A stretch of 64,000 bases of DNA from PALSA-1353 sp050014015 (lineage in GTDB: Bacteria > Planctomycetota > Phycisphaerae > Tepidisphaerales > Tepidisphaeraceae). The translations under genes were made by a program, and so were the position numbers. Below are positions 43,893 through 52,545 of the stretch, one piece after another (the stretch's first letter is position 1; each line of letters starts with the position of its first letter). Below the pieces are notes generated by a model. The model ran no database searches, was not told where the DNA came from, and saw only the letters and a program-made list of their open reading frames with translations. Location of the stretch: contig JBEKEC010000003.1 of NCBI GenBank assembly GCA_050014015.1, forward strand, positions 117,548-181,547, given 5' to 3'.

Positions 43893-45998
43893 ATGTTATT
43901 CAGGGTTCTTGCCGTGGTGGCATTTATGGTGTTCCAATTGGCGGCGCAGGCGATGGGCCAGGCAAACTCACCAAGGGACCGGTTCTTCCCCGATGCGGAC
44001 ATGATGCGCATCGGCACCTACTACTATCCCGAAGCCTGGCCGCGGGAACAGTGGCCGCGCGACATCGCCAACATCAAAAAGTTGAACCTGGAATTTGTCC
44101 ACATGGGCGAATTTGCCTGGGCATTCATGGAGCCGCAGGAAGGGCATTACGATTTCGCCTGGCTCGACGAGGTCGTCAAACTGTGCACCGATCAGGGTCT
44201 GAAGGTCGTCCTTTGCACGCCGAGCGCCACGCCGCCGATCTGGCTCACCGAAAAACACCCGGAAGTGCTGATGATCGATGCCGATGGCCGCCAGATGCAG
44301 CACGGCACACGCGCGCAGGCCGACTGGAGCGTGGACATCTATCGTCAATACGTCGGCAAGATCGACGAGGAATTAGCCAAACACTACGGCAACAACCCCA
44401 CGGTCTGGGGCTGGCAGATCGATAACGAGCTGGGTCATTATGGAAAGGAACCCTCTTACACGGAGGCCAGCCAGGCAAAATTCCGGCTCTGGTTGCAAAA
44501 GAAGTACGGCACGATTGAAGCGCTCAATACCAATTGGGGCGCCGCATTCTGGTCGCAGCGGTACGAGAACTTCGATCAGGTTCGCCTGGCCAACGCCAAG
44601 GAGGAGGTCGCTCAGATCAATCCGCATCAATTGTTGGATTCGCAGCGTTGGTTCGCCGACGAAGCAGCCGATTACCTGCGCTTCCAGGCCGCCTGCCTCC
44701 GCAAATATTGCGGCGATCGCCAGTGGATCACCACCAACTTTCAATCCAATCATCCTCCGGAAAATCCCTCGCTTTCGGCCCATGACATGGATCTTGTGAC
44801 TTTCACGATGTACCCGGTCCACGGCGATCCGAATGAAGGCCCGTTGGGCTTTCGCCTGGGCGCCGCGGCCATGATGTCGTTCATGCACGATTACGTACGG
44901 AATCTGAACGGCGCTCACGGCATCATGGAATTGCAGCCGGGTCAGGTGAACTGGGGCGATGTCAATCCCCAGCCCCATCCCGGCGCCATTCACATGTGGC
45001 TGATGCGGGCATTTGCCGTCGGCAGCAAGTTGGTCTGCACCTATCGCTACCGCGAGCCGCTTTCCGGGTCGGAGTTATATCACTACGGTCTGGTCGGCCC
45101 CGACGGCGTGACTCCCACCACAGGCGGACAGCAGTATGCACAAGCCGCCGCGGAAATCGCCATGCTGCGCACGCTGCGCGATCCCGCGGCAAAAATGCCC
45201 GCCGATTATGCCGCTCGCCGCGCCGCCATCTATTTTGATTGGGAAAACCGCTGGGATATCGATAATCACAAGCAGACCATCCGTTGGAACACCCTTGAAC
45301 ACATCTTCAAGCAATACCGGGCCCTGAAGCGGCTCGGCTGCCCTGTGGACGTCATCACCAGCGAAAAGGATTTCAGCGCCTACCCCTTTTTGGTGGTCCC
45401 GGCCTGCCAAATGGTTGATCAAAAGCTGGTCCAGCGCTGGAGCGACTATGCCAATCAGGGCGGCCACCTGATCCTCACCTGCCGCACCGGCCAGAAGGAC
45501 CGGCGCGGCTTCCTTTGGGAGGGACCATGGGCGATGCCCATCCTCGACCTGATCGGGGCCAAAATATCCTTCTACGACGTGCTGCCCGCTCCATACGTCG
45601 GCAAGGTCACTTCCGCCGGCCATGACTACGAATGGGTCTCCTGGGCAGAGGTGCTGGATCCCCGCCCCGGCACCGAAGTGACGGCTCGATATGCCGATCA
45701 GTATTACGCCGGCGGCGCCGCCGCGGTCACGCGCGCCCTGGGCCGCGGAACGGTCACGTACATCGGCGTGGATACAAGCGACGGCCAGTTGGAAGCCCAG
45801 TTGATCCGCGACGTTTTCACCCGCGCCGGCGTGAATGTCGAGCAACTGGACGAAAACTTCCTGGTCGACTGGCGCGACGGATTCTGGGTAGCCACGAATT
45901 TCACGGACAAGAATCAAACCATTCCCGCCCCCCGCAGTGCCAAACTGCTGATCGGGACCCGCGATCTCCCCCCGGCGGGCGTGGCCGTATGGCGGTAG
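43893..45998 (+). CDS. Secreted GH42 beta-galactosidase
   Basis: This 701-residue protein has a signal peptide (FRVLAVVAFMVFQLAAQAMG) and a GH42 catalytic barrel: IGTYYYPEAWPREQWPRDIANIKKLNLEFVHMGEFAWAFMEPQEG, acid/base Glu179 in WQIDNELGHYG, and nucleophile Glu346 in IMELQPGQVNWG. The later part has the trimerisation-like glutamine amidotransferase fold (FLVVPACQMVDQKLVQRWSDYANQGGHLILTCRTG). It cleaves terminal beta-galactosides outside the cytoplasm. GGAG lies 6-7 nt before the ATG at 43893. It stands alone between the divergent kinase gene and floA. Confidence 0.92.
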   Translation: MLFRVLAVVAFMVFQLAAQAMGQANSPRDRFFPDADMMRIGTYYYPEAWPREQWPRDIANIKKLNLEFVHMGEFAWAFMEPQEGHYDFAWLDEVVKLCTDQGLKVVLCTPSATPPIWLTEKHPEVLMIDADGRQMQHGTRAQADWSVDIYRQYVGKIDEELAKHYGNNPTVWGWQIDNELGHYGKEPSYTEASQAKFRLWLQKKYGTIEALNTNWGAAFWSQRYENFDQVRLANAKEEVAQINPHQLLDSQRWFADEAADYLRFQAACLRKYCGDRQWITTNFQSNHPPENPSLSAHDMDLVTFTMYPVHGDPNEGPLGFRLGAAAMMSFMHDYVRNLNGAHGIMELQPGQVNWGDVNPQPHPGAIHMWLMRAFAVGSKLVCTYRYREPLSGSELYHYGLVGPDGVTPTTGGQQYAQAAAEIAMLRTLRDPAAKMPADYAARRAAIYFDWENRWDIDNHKQTIRWNTLEHIFKQYRALKRLGCPVDVITSEKDFSAYPFLVVPACQMVDQKLVQRWSDYANQGGHLILTCRTGQKDRRGFLWEGPWAMPILDLIGAKISFYDVLPAPYVGKVTSAGHDYEWVSWAEVLDPRPGTEVTARYADQYYAGGAAAVTRALGRGTVTYIGVDTSDGQLEAQLIRDVFTRAGVNVEQLDENFLVDWRDGFWVATNFTDKNQTIPAPRSAKLLIGTRDLPPAGVAVWR

Positions 45999-46022
45999 GC
46001 GTCAAGTATGAAAAAATGCGTT

Positions 46023-46065
46023 TCTCTCTGTGTCCTCAGTGATCTCTGTGCCCTCTGTGGTTTAT
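46023..46065. repeat. Word repeat (CTCTGTGTCCTC family)
   Basis: TCTCTGTGTCCTCAGTGATC, then TCTGTGCCCTCTGTGG: permuted CTCTGTG words at the GH42 3' end, before floA. One single-stranded half of a palindrome type; no mirror copy within this gap. Confidence 0.5.
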
Positions 46066-46111
46066 TTTCTTCGGCGCTCTAAGATATTGTCGCCCCCAAC
46101 AAAGGATCGAC

Positions 46112-47152
46112 ATGCATATTCCCTCGGCTCTTGCGGATGAATCCGGACCAATCGGCGCCGGTTGGATCATTGTCGCCATCATCGTCATCATTTTCTGCCT
46201 GGTGGTGGCGGTCTTCATCGCCAACTTCATCGGCCTGTACATCCGGGCGTATTTCAGCGGCGCGAAGGTCAGCTTCTTCGAGCTGTTTGGAATGCGCATG
46301 CGGAAGGTCAACGCTCCGACCATCGTGATCGGCCGCATTCAGGCCACCCAGGCCGGACTTCAGGTCAGCCAGCGAGAGATGGAAAGCCACCTGCTCGCCG
46401 GCGGCGACGTGCCGCGCGTCATCAACGCCATGATCGCCGCCAGCAAGGCCGGCATTGAGCTTCCCTGGCGAACCGCCACCGCCATCGACCTGGCCGGACG
46501 CGACATCCTCGAAGCCGTCCAGACCAGCGTCAATCCCAAGGTCATCGACGTGCCCAATCCCCAGTTCGGTCAGCCCACCATTGACGGGGTTTCCAAGGAT
46601 GGAATTCAACTCAAGGTCAAGGCCCGCGTGACGGTGCGCACCAACATCAAGAGCCTGGTCGGCGGAGCGACCGAGGAGACGGTCGTCGCCCGCGTCGGCG
46701 AGGGGATCGTCAACGCCATCGGCTCGGCCGAGGATTACAAGCACGTGCTTGAAAACCCCGACAAGATTTCCAAGGCCGTCCTGCTCAAGGGCCTCGATGC
46801 CAACACCGCCTTCGAGATTCTCTCCATCGACATCGCGGAGATCACGGTGGGCGAGAACATCGGCGCCAAATTGGCGGCCGATCGGGCGGGATCGGATTTA
46901 CGCCGCTTTCAGGCCGAAGCCGAGCAGCGCCGCGCCATGGCCGTCGCACACGAGCAGGAAATGGTCGCCAAGCAGGCCGAGAATCGCGCCATCGTCGTAC
47001 TGGCCGAGGCCGAGATTCCCAAGGCCATGGCCGACGCACTTCGCTCGGGCAGCATCGGAGTCATGGATTATTACAAGCTGAAGAACATCCAATCCGACAC
47101 CTCCATGCGCGAGGCCATCGCCAAGCCGGGGGATTCAGCGAAGCCTTCGTAA
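46112..47152 (+). CDS. floA: Flotillin-like membrane scaffold protein FloA
   Basis: This 346-residue protein matches FloA (UPF0365): an N-terminal membrane hairpin (AGWIIVAIIVIIFCLVVAVFIANFIGLYIRAYFSGAKVSFFELFGMRMRKV), a SPFH/PHB-like domain (VTVRTNIKSLVGGATEETVVARVGEGIVN), and a coiled-coil end (RAGSDLRRFQAEAEQRRAMAVAHEQEMVAKQAENRAIVVLAEAEIPKAMADALRSG). FloA organises membrane microdomains and secretion. Length is typical (about 330). It is followed 12 bp later by a Gln-rich protein. Confidence 0.92.
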   Translation: MHIPSALADESGPIGAGWIIVAIIVIIFCLVVAVFIANFIGLYIRAYFSGAKVSFFELFGMRMRKVNAPTIVIGRIQATQAGLQVSQREMESHLLAGGDVPRVINAMIAASKAGIELPWRTATAIDLAGRDILEAVQTSVNPKVIDVPNPQFGQPTIDGVSKDGIQLKVKARVTVRTNIKSLVGGATEETVVARVGEGIVNAIGSAEDYKHVLENPDKISKAVLLKGLDANTAFEILSIDIAEITVGENIGAKLAADRAGSDLRRFQAEAEQRRAMAVAHEQEMVAKQAENRAIVVLAEAEIPKAMADALRSGSIGVMDYYKLKNIQSDTSMREAIAKPGDSAKPS

Positions 47153-47164
47153 CCCGGAGCGACG

Positions 47165-47701
47165 ATGGATACGTTGATTGAATTAATCGTTCGCGCGCTG
47201 ATCGCGCTTTTCTCCGGTGGTTCCCAGAGAAAGCCCACGCCCCTGCCGCCACCGAGATCGGTCCCCAAAATCCCCCCGATTCAGCAGCCTTCCCAGCCGA
47301 CGCCGGACATGTCCCCACAGGCATTGCGGCAATGGCAAATCCGGCAGCAGCAACTCCGCCAACAGCAACTACGTCAACAGCAACAACAGCGCCAACAGGC
47401 GAAGCGGCAACAACCGATGGGCCGCCAGAGCAAGCAACAAATGACCAATCGTTTCCCCACGACGCAACGCGCCCCAGCCCGCCGGGGCAACGCCCCGCCG
47501 CCGATCCCGCAGCCCGTCGCCGCCCCGCCGATACCGAAACTTGCCTCCGCCCGACCGGCTCCGACCGCGCATACTTCCGCCCCGCCGACAATTTCCGCCG
47601 CCGCAATCCGCCAATTGATGCTTTCGCGCCGCAGTGCCATGCGAACGATTTACGTCCTATCCGAAGTGGTTGGCCCGCCCCTGGCGATGCGCGACCGATA
47701 G
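47165..47701 (+). CDS. Gln-rich small protein linked to floA
   Basis: This 178-residue protein starts with an amphipathic hydrophobic helix (MDTLIELIVRALIALF), then Pro-rich and Gln-rich segments (RQQQLRQQQLRQQQQQRQQ), and ends with a conserved-looking helix SAAAIRQLMLSRRSAMRTIYVLSEVVGPPLAMRD. I have seen GPP-L-x-L-R ends next to floA in other planctomycetes (recollection, not searched). It is probably co-transcribed with floA and may be a FloA partner. The terminator at 47778 follows. Confidence 0.7.
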   Translation: MDTLIELIVRALIALFSGGSQRKPTPLPPPRSVPKIPPIQQPSQPTPDMSPQALRQWQIRQQQLRQQQLRQQQQQRQQAKRQQPMGRQSKQQMTNRFPTTQRAPARRGNAPPPIPQPVAAPPIPKLASARPAPTAHTSAPPTISAAAIRQLMLSRRSAMRTIYVLSEVVGPPLAMRDR

Positions 47702-48260
47702 CCGGCTGGCATCGCGATCCATCGGCAAATCGCTGTAAACCGCCCAATTTCCACCCGCGCGAATTCCGCCCCGAACGCCCACGGCGTTGCCGTGGGGTTT
47801 TCTTAACGAAAGTGCCCATCCACCCGCAACCCGCTCCAGCCAAAAATAATTTTCAAAAAAAACCTCCGCTTTCCACAAAACACCGCCAAAACCTTCACCT
47901 CCTGGCTATAGATGTAGAGGGACATGCATTTTTGTCGTCGATTCACCAACCATTATCCCGGCCCGAATGCGGTCATCTCCGACACTGTCAAAATGGCCGA
48001 CCGCTGCTTTTTCAAGTGGGTCCCCCCGTAGACGTAGACAAAACCCCCTGCGGCGCCATCAAAAACAGGGGTTTTGTCCACACCGCCCCAAGGCACTATA
48101 CTCATGTGTAGTTTTATGATGACCATTGGAAGCGTATCCAATCTCTGGGGAAAGAAGAAATCGAACCGCCAAGAACGCCAAGGCCAATTGGTCATTTGTC
48201 ATTTGCAAGACAATTCGGAATCGGCGATACCAATGACAAGTGACGAATGACCAATGACAA
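47702..48260. other. Gene-poor 559-bp gap with terminator, hairpin and word repeats
   Basis: The gap holds the terminator at 47778, an A-rich tract near 47850, a near-perfect stem GACAAAACCCCCTG/CAGGGGTTTTGTC (48037-48078), and the CGCCAAG and TCATTTG repeats at 48165-48266. No credible ORF is seen. A small RNA around 47900-48110 is possible but unsupported by a known family. Confidence 0.5.
47778..47801 (+). terminator. Intrinsic terminator after the floA pair
   Basis: CCCACGGC-GTT-GCCGTGGG (47778-47796) then a T-run. The same stem-loop occurs as a minus-strand terminator at 51189-51215. Confidence 0.8.
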
Positions 48261-48266
48261 ATGACC
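48165..48266. repeat. Word-repeat palindrome overlapping the putA start
   Basis: A GAACCGCCAAGAACGCCAAGG unit (GGCGTC family) is followed by GGTCATTTGTCATT (48190-48203) mirrored by AATGACAAATGACC (48253-48266). The mirror arm contains the ATG of putA at 48261. Same TCATTTG family as 62278-62361. Confidence 0.75.
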
Positions 48267-51176
48267 ACTGATCCAGCCCTCGACGACCGCATCCGCCAGA
48301 TCGGCCGCGAAATCTTCACGCGAGTCGCCGAATTGGCCCGCTTTTCCTCGCCCCTTGCCAAAATCGACGACGCCATGATGGCCTGGTCCATGCGGAACGA
48401 GCGCCGGAAATCCCGGCTTTTCCGCTTCGTCGATTGTCTGCCCTCGCTACGATCTTGCGAGGAAATCGCCCGGCATATCCGGGAATATCTGCACATTTCC
48501 GTCCCCGGTTTTTCGCCCATCCTCGCCGCCGCGGCGACGTTCGGGGTCAGCCGCATGGCCCGGAAATTCATCGCCGCCGACGACCTGGATCATGCCGTCA
48601 AAGCGATCGCCGAACTCCGCCGCAAGCGGCTTGCTTTCACCGTCGATCTGCTCGGCGAGGCGGTCGTCTCGGAATCCGAGGCAGATCAATTCCAGCGGCG
48701 GTATCTTGAGCTCGTCGAATTGCTTCCCGCGCGGCTGGCCGGGTTCGTCGAAGATCCGCTCATCGACCGCAACGCCGCCGGCGCGATTCCCCGGGCCAAC
48801 GTCTCCGTGAAGCTTTCGTCGCTGTACAGCCAGTTCGATCCGATGAATCCGGGCGGAACTTCGCAGGCCGTGCTCGCCCGGCTTCGGCCGATCCTTCGCT
48901 TGGCCCGTCAAAACGGCGCGATGATCAATCTCGACATGGAGCAGTTCGCGTTCAAAGAATTGACCCTGGAAATCTTCAAATCCGTTTTCATGGAGGACGA
49001 ATTCCGCGATTGGCCCGCTGCCGGCATCGCCATCCAGGCCTATCTGCGTTGCACGCTGGACGACCTGAAGGGTCTGGCCGAATGGTCCGAGCGGCGCGGA
49101 ACGCCGGCTTGCGTTCGGTTGGTCAAAGGCGCGTATTGGGATTTCGAAACCGTCGTCGCCGCCCAAAACGGCTGGCCCATCCCGGTTTTCATCGACAAGG
49201 CCCAAACCGATGCCAATTTCGAATCCGCCGCCGTGTTTCTGATCGAGAATCGGCATCTGCTTCGTCCGGCCATCGCCAGCCACAACGTCCGCAGCATCGC
49301 CGCCACGCTCGCCCACGCCCAGCGATGCGGCGCGAAACCGGCGGAAATCGAATTCCAGATGCTGTTCGGCATGGCCGACGCCATCAAGTCCGCACTGGTC
49401 GAAATGAATCATCGCGTTCGGGTTTACGCTCCGGTCGGCCGGCTGCTGCCGGGCATGGCCTATCTGGTCCGCCGTCTTCTGGAAAATACTTCCAACGAAT
49501 CTTTCTTACGGGCCGGGTTCATCGACCGCGTGCCCGAGGAGCAATTGCTCATGAACCCCATTTTGCGAAAACGCCGGCCCGCTTCCGCGGCGCGCCCCGC
49601 ACGGGCATTCGCCAACGAGCCGCCCATCGATTTCTCGCTTCAATCCTCGCGAGATAGCATGGAGCGCGCCATCGCCGCATTCTCGGCGCAGGGTTGCGCC
49701 GAGGTTCCGCTTTTGATCTCCGGGCAGCGCATTTTCACGGATCAATGGATCGAATCAATCAACCCCTCGCATAAATCCCGCGTCGTCGCCCGCTGCGCCG
49801 GCGCATCGGCCGAACATGCCGGCAAGGCCGTCGCCGCCGCCAAGACCGCCTTCGCCGCCTGGCGCGACGTGCCCGCGGAGGATCGCGCCGACCTGCTCGA
49901 TCGCGTCGCGGACATTCTGGGCCGCGACCGGTTTGAACTGGCGGCCGTCGAGATCGCCGAATGCGCCAAGCCCTGGCGCGAGGCCCATGCCGACGTCGCC
50001 GAAGCCATCGACTTTTGCCGCTATTATGCCTGGCAGATGCGCCAGCTTGCCCTGCCCGCAGGCGCGGACGTGCCCGGTGAACTAAACCATTGGGAGTACG
50101 AATCCCGCGGCCCGGCCCTCGTCATCGCGCCGTGGAATTTCCCCCTGGCGATCCTCTGCGGCATGGCCGCCGCCGCCGTCGTCGCCGGAAATCCCGTCGT
50201 CCTCAAGCCCGCCGAGCAATCCCCCCTCATCGCGTTCCATCTCGCCCGCGCCTATGAAGAAGCCGGCGCGCCCCCGGGCGTCGTGAACTATCTCCCCGGC
50301 GTCGGCGAGGAAATCGGTCCTGTCCTCGTCGAGCATCCGGACATCGCCATGATCGCTTTCACCGGCTCGCGCGGCGTCGGACTTTCCATCAACCACCTCG
50401 CCTCCCGGCCGCGAGACAACCAGGATCACGTCAAGCGCATCATCGTCGAGATGGGCGGCAAGAACGCCGTCATCATCGACGAGGATGCCGATCTCGACGA
50501 AGCGGTCGCGGGGGTCGTCGCCAGCGCATTCGGATACTCCGGCCAGAAATGCTCCGCCTGTTCGCGGGCCGTCGTCCTGCCGGGAGTACGTGATGCGTTT
50601 CTTGCCCGGTTGATCGACGCGGCGGCCAGTTTGAAAATCGCGCCGGCCGAAGACCCGGGCTGCCGCATCGGGCCGGTGATCGACGCCGAGGCGCATCGCC
50701 GCATTCTCGCCGCCGTCGAACGTGGAAAACGCGATGCCCGCCTCGCCTTCGCCGGCGACGCAGGCCCCCTCGCCGAGGAGGGCTTTTACATCGCCCCGCA
50801 CGTCTTCGCCCAGGTTCCGCCGAGCAGCCCCCTGGCCACCGAGGAAATCTTCGGACCCCTCCTTTCGATCATCAGCGCCCGGGATTTCGACGATGCCCTG
50901 TCAATTGCCAATGGCGTCCAATACGCCCTCACCGGCGGACTATTCTCGCGCAGCCCCGCCAACATCGCCCGCGCCCGCCGTGAATTCCGCGTCGGGAACC
51001 TTTACATCAACCGCCAGATCACCGGCGCTCTCGTGGGACGGCAGCCCTTTGGAGGTTTCAAGCTCTCCGGCGCCGGCACGCAGGCCGGCGGCCCGGATTA
51101 TCTCCGCCATTTCCTGATGCCCCGCTGCATCACCGAGAACACTCTCCGCCACGGATTCGCCGCGGACGCGGAGTGA
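48261..51176 (+). CDS. putA: Bifunctional proline dehydrogenase / delta-1-pyrroline-5-carboxylate dehydrogenase
   Basis: This 971-residue enzyme oxidises proline to glutamate in two steps. The FAD-linked PRODH part (to about 430) has NVSVKLSSLYSQFDP, INLDMEQFA, VRLVKGAYWDFE and EFQMLFGMADAI. The NAD-linked ALDH part (about 500-960) has PWNFPLAILCGMAAAAVVAGNPVVLKPAEQ, FTGSRGVG, VEMGGKNAVI with catalytic Glu, and GYSGQKCSACSR with catalytic Cys. It has no N-terminal RHH DNA-binding domain, so it is not a self-repressor. The ATG at 48261 lies inside a palindromic repeat; internal ATGs at 48375-48378 would delete the N-terminal helical region, so the first is kept with caution. Confidence 0.93.
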   Translation: MTTDPALDDRIRQIGREIFTRVAELARFSSPLAKIDDAMMAWSMRNERRKSRLFRFVDCLPSLRSCEEIARHIREYLHISVPGFSPILAAAATFGVSRMARKFIAADDLDHAVKAIAELRRKRLAFTVDLLGEAVVSESEADQFQRRYLELVELLPARLAGFVEDPLIDRNAAGAIPRANVSVKLSSLYSQFDPMNPGGTSQAVLARLRPILRLARQNGAMINLDMEQFAFKELTLEIFKSVFMEDEFRDWPAAGIAIQAYLRCTLDDLKGLAEWSERRGTPACVRLVKGAYWDFETVVAAQNGWPIPVFIDKAQTDANFESAAVFLIENRHLLRPAIASHNVRSIAATLAHAQRCGAKPAEIEFQMLFGMADAIKSALVEMNHRVRVYAPVGRLLPGMAYLVRRLLENTSNESFLRAGFIDRVPEEQLLMNPILRKRRPASAARPARAFANEPPIDFSLQSSRDSMERAIAAFSAQGCAEVPLLISGQRIFTDQWIESINPSHKSRVVARCAGASAEHAGKAVAAAKTAFAAWRDVPAEDRADLLDRVADILGRDRFELAAVEIAECAKPWREAHADVAEAIDFCRYYAWQMRQLALPAGADVPGELNHWEYESRGPALVIAPWNFPLAILCGMAAAAVVAGNPVVLKPAEQSPLIAFHLARAYEEAGAPPGVVNYLPGVGEEIGPVLVEHPDIAMIAFTGSRGVGLSINHLASRPRDNQDHVKRIIVEMGGKNAVIIDEDADLDEAVAGVVASAFGYSGQKCSACSRAVVLPGVRDAFLARLIDAAASLKIAPAEDPGCRIGPVIDAEAHRRILAAVERGKRDARLAFAGDAGPLAEEGFYIAPHVFAQVPPSSPLATEEIFGPLLSIISARDFDDALSIANGVQYALTGGLFSRSPANIARARREFRVGNLYINRQITGALVGRQPFGGFKLSGAGTQAGGPDYLRHFLMPRCITENTLRHGFAADAE

Positions 51177-51188
51177 AAAACATTCGAC

Positions 51189-51215
51189 AAAAAAGCCCAC
51201 GGCGTTGCCGTGGGC
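51189..51215 (-). terminator. Intrinsic terminator of the TolB-like gene
   Basis: On the minus strand: GCCCACGGC-AAC-GCCGTGGGC then six T, 23 nt after the stop at 51238. It lies 13 bp after the putA stop and is a variant of the 47778 terminator stem. Confidence 0.85.
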
Positions 51216-51237
51216 TGTACAGGGTTACTGCACCACC

Positions 51238-52038
51238 TCACCGTCCATGTCCGCCAAATCCGCCGCCACGGGCCGCAAATCCGACGCCGCCATGAAATCC
51301 GACGCCGCCACGGAATCCGCCGCCCACAAATCCGCCGCCCCACGGATGGTAATAATGCCCGTATCCGCCCCATCCGTATCCACCGTAAATGACCACGGGG
51401 AAGGTGGGATAATCGTAATAGTACGGATACGAATACGCCGGGTAATTATAGACGTAAGTCGGCTGGGACGGATAAACGTAAGTCGGGGCCGGGCTGGTGA
51501 CGACCGGCTGATTCGCCGTGTAATACGGCACCGCCGATTGATCCGATCCGTAGGAGACCACGGGCACGTCGGCCGGCGGTTGCGGAAGCGCAGAGCCCAA
51601 CTGGCTGGACAACGTATCTTCGATCTTGAACAGATCGGTGATCGCTCCGGTCGCCTTCAGCGTGGCCAGCGTGCGTCCGTAATTCACATCCTGAATCTGC
51701 CCGTTGAAGCGAAGTTGGCTGTCGGAAATTTCGTAGGTTCCAAACACCACGAGGGCCGCCCCGGCATTCTTCGCCGCGGCCATCGCCTCGGGGCCGCCGC
51801 CGTTCAGGGGTCCGCTCATGCCGATCGCCTGGACGGACGTATCGCCGGCCGCTTGCGTCATGAGATTCTCCTGAATCGCGCTGGCCACCCATTCGTGGCT
51901 GGTGGTATTGCCGACTTGGCGGAAGGGAACGATCAACACCTTCAACGGCTGCTGCACGGCCGGCATGGTCGTAGCCTGCGCCAATGCAAGCGAACTGCCC
52001 CCTAAAACCACCACGAGCAGAGCTAGTATCCTTTTCAT
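51238..52038 (-). CDS. Secreted protein with TolB/FlgO-like N-terminal fold and Gly/Tyr-rich tail
   Basis: This 266-residue protein has a signal peptide (RILALLVVVLGGSSLALAQ), then a region like the CsgG/TolB-N/FlgO nucleotide-free fold: LKVLIVPFRQVGNTTSHEWVASAIQENLMTQ and GAALVVFGTYEISDSQLRFNGQIQDVNYGRTLATLKATG. The C-terminus is Pro/Tyr-rich (YVYNYPAYSYPYYYDYPTFPV) then Gly/His/Phe-rich (GGGFRGGVGFHGGVGF). Such tails are common in low-complexity envelope proteins. Function unknown; converging with putA. Confidence 0.75.
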   Translation of the reverse strand: MKRILALLVVVLGGSSLALAQATTMPAVQQPLKVLIVPFRQVGNTTSHEWVASAIQENLMTQAAGDTSVQAIGMSGPLNGGGPEAMAAAKNAGAALVVFGTYEISDSQLRFNGQIQDVNYGRTLATLKATGAITDLFKIEDTLSSQLGSALPQPPADVPVVSYGSDQSAVPYYTANQPVVTSPAPTYVYPSQPTYVYNYPAYSYPYYYDYPTFPVVIYGGYGWGGYGHYYHPWGGGFVGGGFRGGVGFHGGVGFAARGGGFGGHGR

Positions 52039-52134
52039 AACGGCTCCTTGAGTATCCGCCTCTATTATACGCGAGCTATCAGGGCAAACCCCGCACTGAT
52101 TCCAAAATCACCCCATTTTTCGCATGGATTTCCC

Positions 52135-52545
52135 CTATTTTACCAGTCTCTGCCACAATGGCGGCCCCAAAATCAGCAATCCCACGGCCACTGCAGCTAT
52201 TGCAGCCACCAGCACCATCCCCGCCGCCAGGTCCTTGCAGGCCTTCGCCAGCGGATGCTGCTGGGGCATCGCCAGATCGACCGCCGACTCGATGGCCGTG
52301 TTCAAACCCTCGAGAATCAACACCAGCGCCATCGTGGTCGTGAGCAGCGCCCATTCCACGCGGCCGATCCGCAGCCACGCCCCCAGCGCGCCCGCCGCAA
52401 CCCCGATCGCCACTTCAATCCGCGCGTTCCGTTGCGTTCGCAGCAAATGCCATAACCCCGAAAACGCATACGCGAACGTGCGCAGAATCCCGTGCCTGAG
52501 CGGGCGCCGCGATATCCCATCCTCGTTCAATTTTCCAATCGCCAT
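52135..52545 (-). CDS. Diacylglycerol kinase family membrane protein
   Basis: This 136-residue protein is a DgkA/undecaprenol-kinase-type enzyme: FAYAFSGLWHLLRTQRNARIEVAIGVA, then LVLILEGLNTAIESAVDL, the catalytic signature with Glu, and three transmembrane helices. It phosphorylates a lipid alcohol. It overlaps the MBL hydrolase gene start by 19 bp (52527-52545). The longer open frame upstream is a shadow of that gene. Confidence 0.85.
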   Translation of the reverse strand: MAIGKLNEDGISRRPLRHGILRTFAYAFSGLWHLLRTQRNARIEVAIGVAAGALGAWLRIGRVEWALLTTTMALVLILEGLNTAIESAVDLAMPQQHPLAKACKDLAAGMVLVAAIAAVAVGLLILGPPLWQRLVK

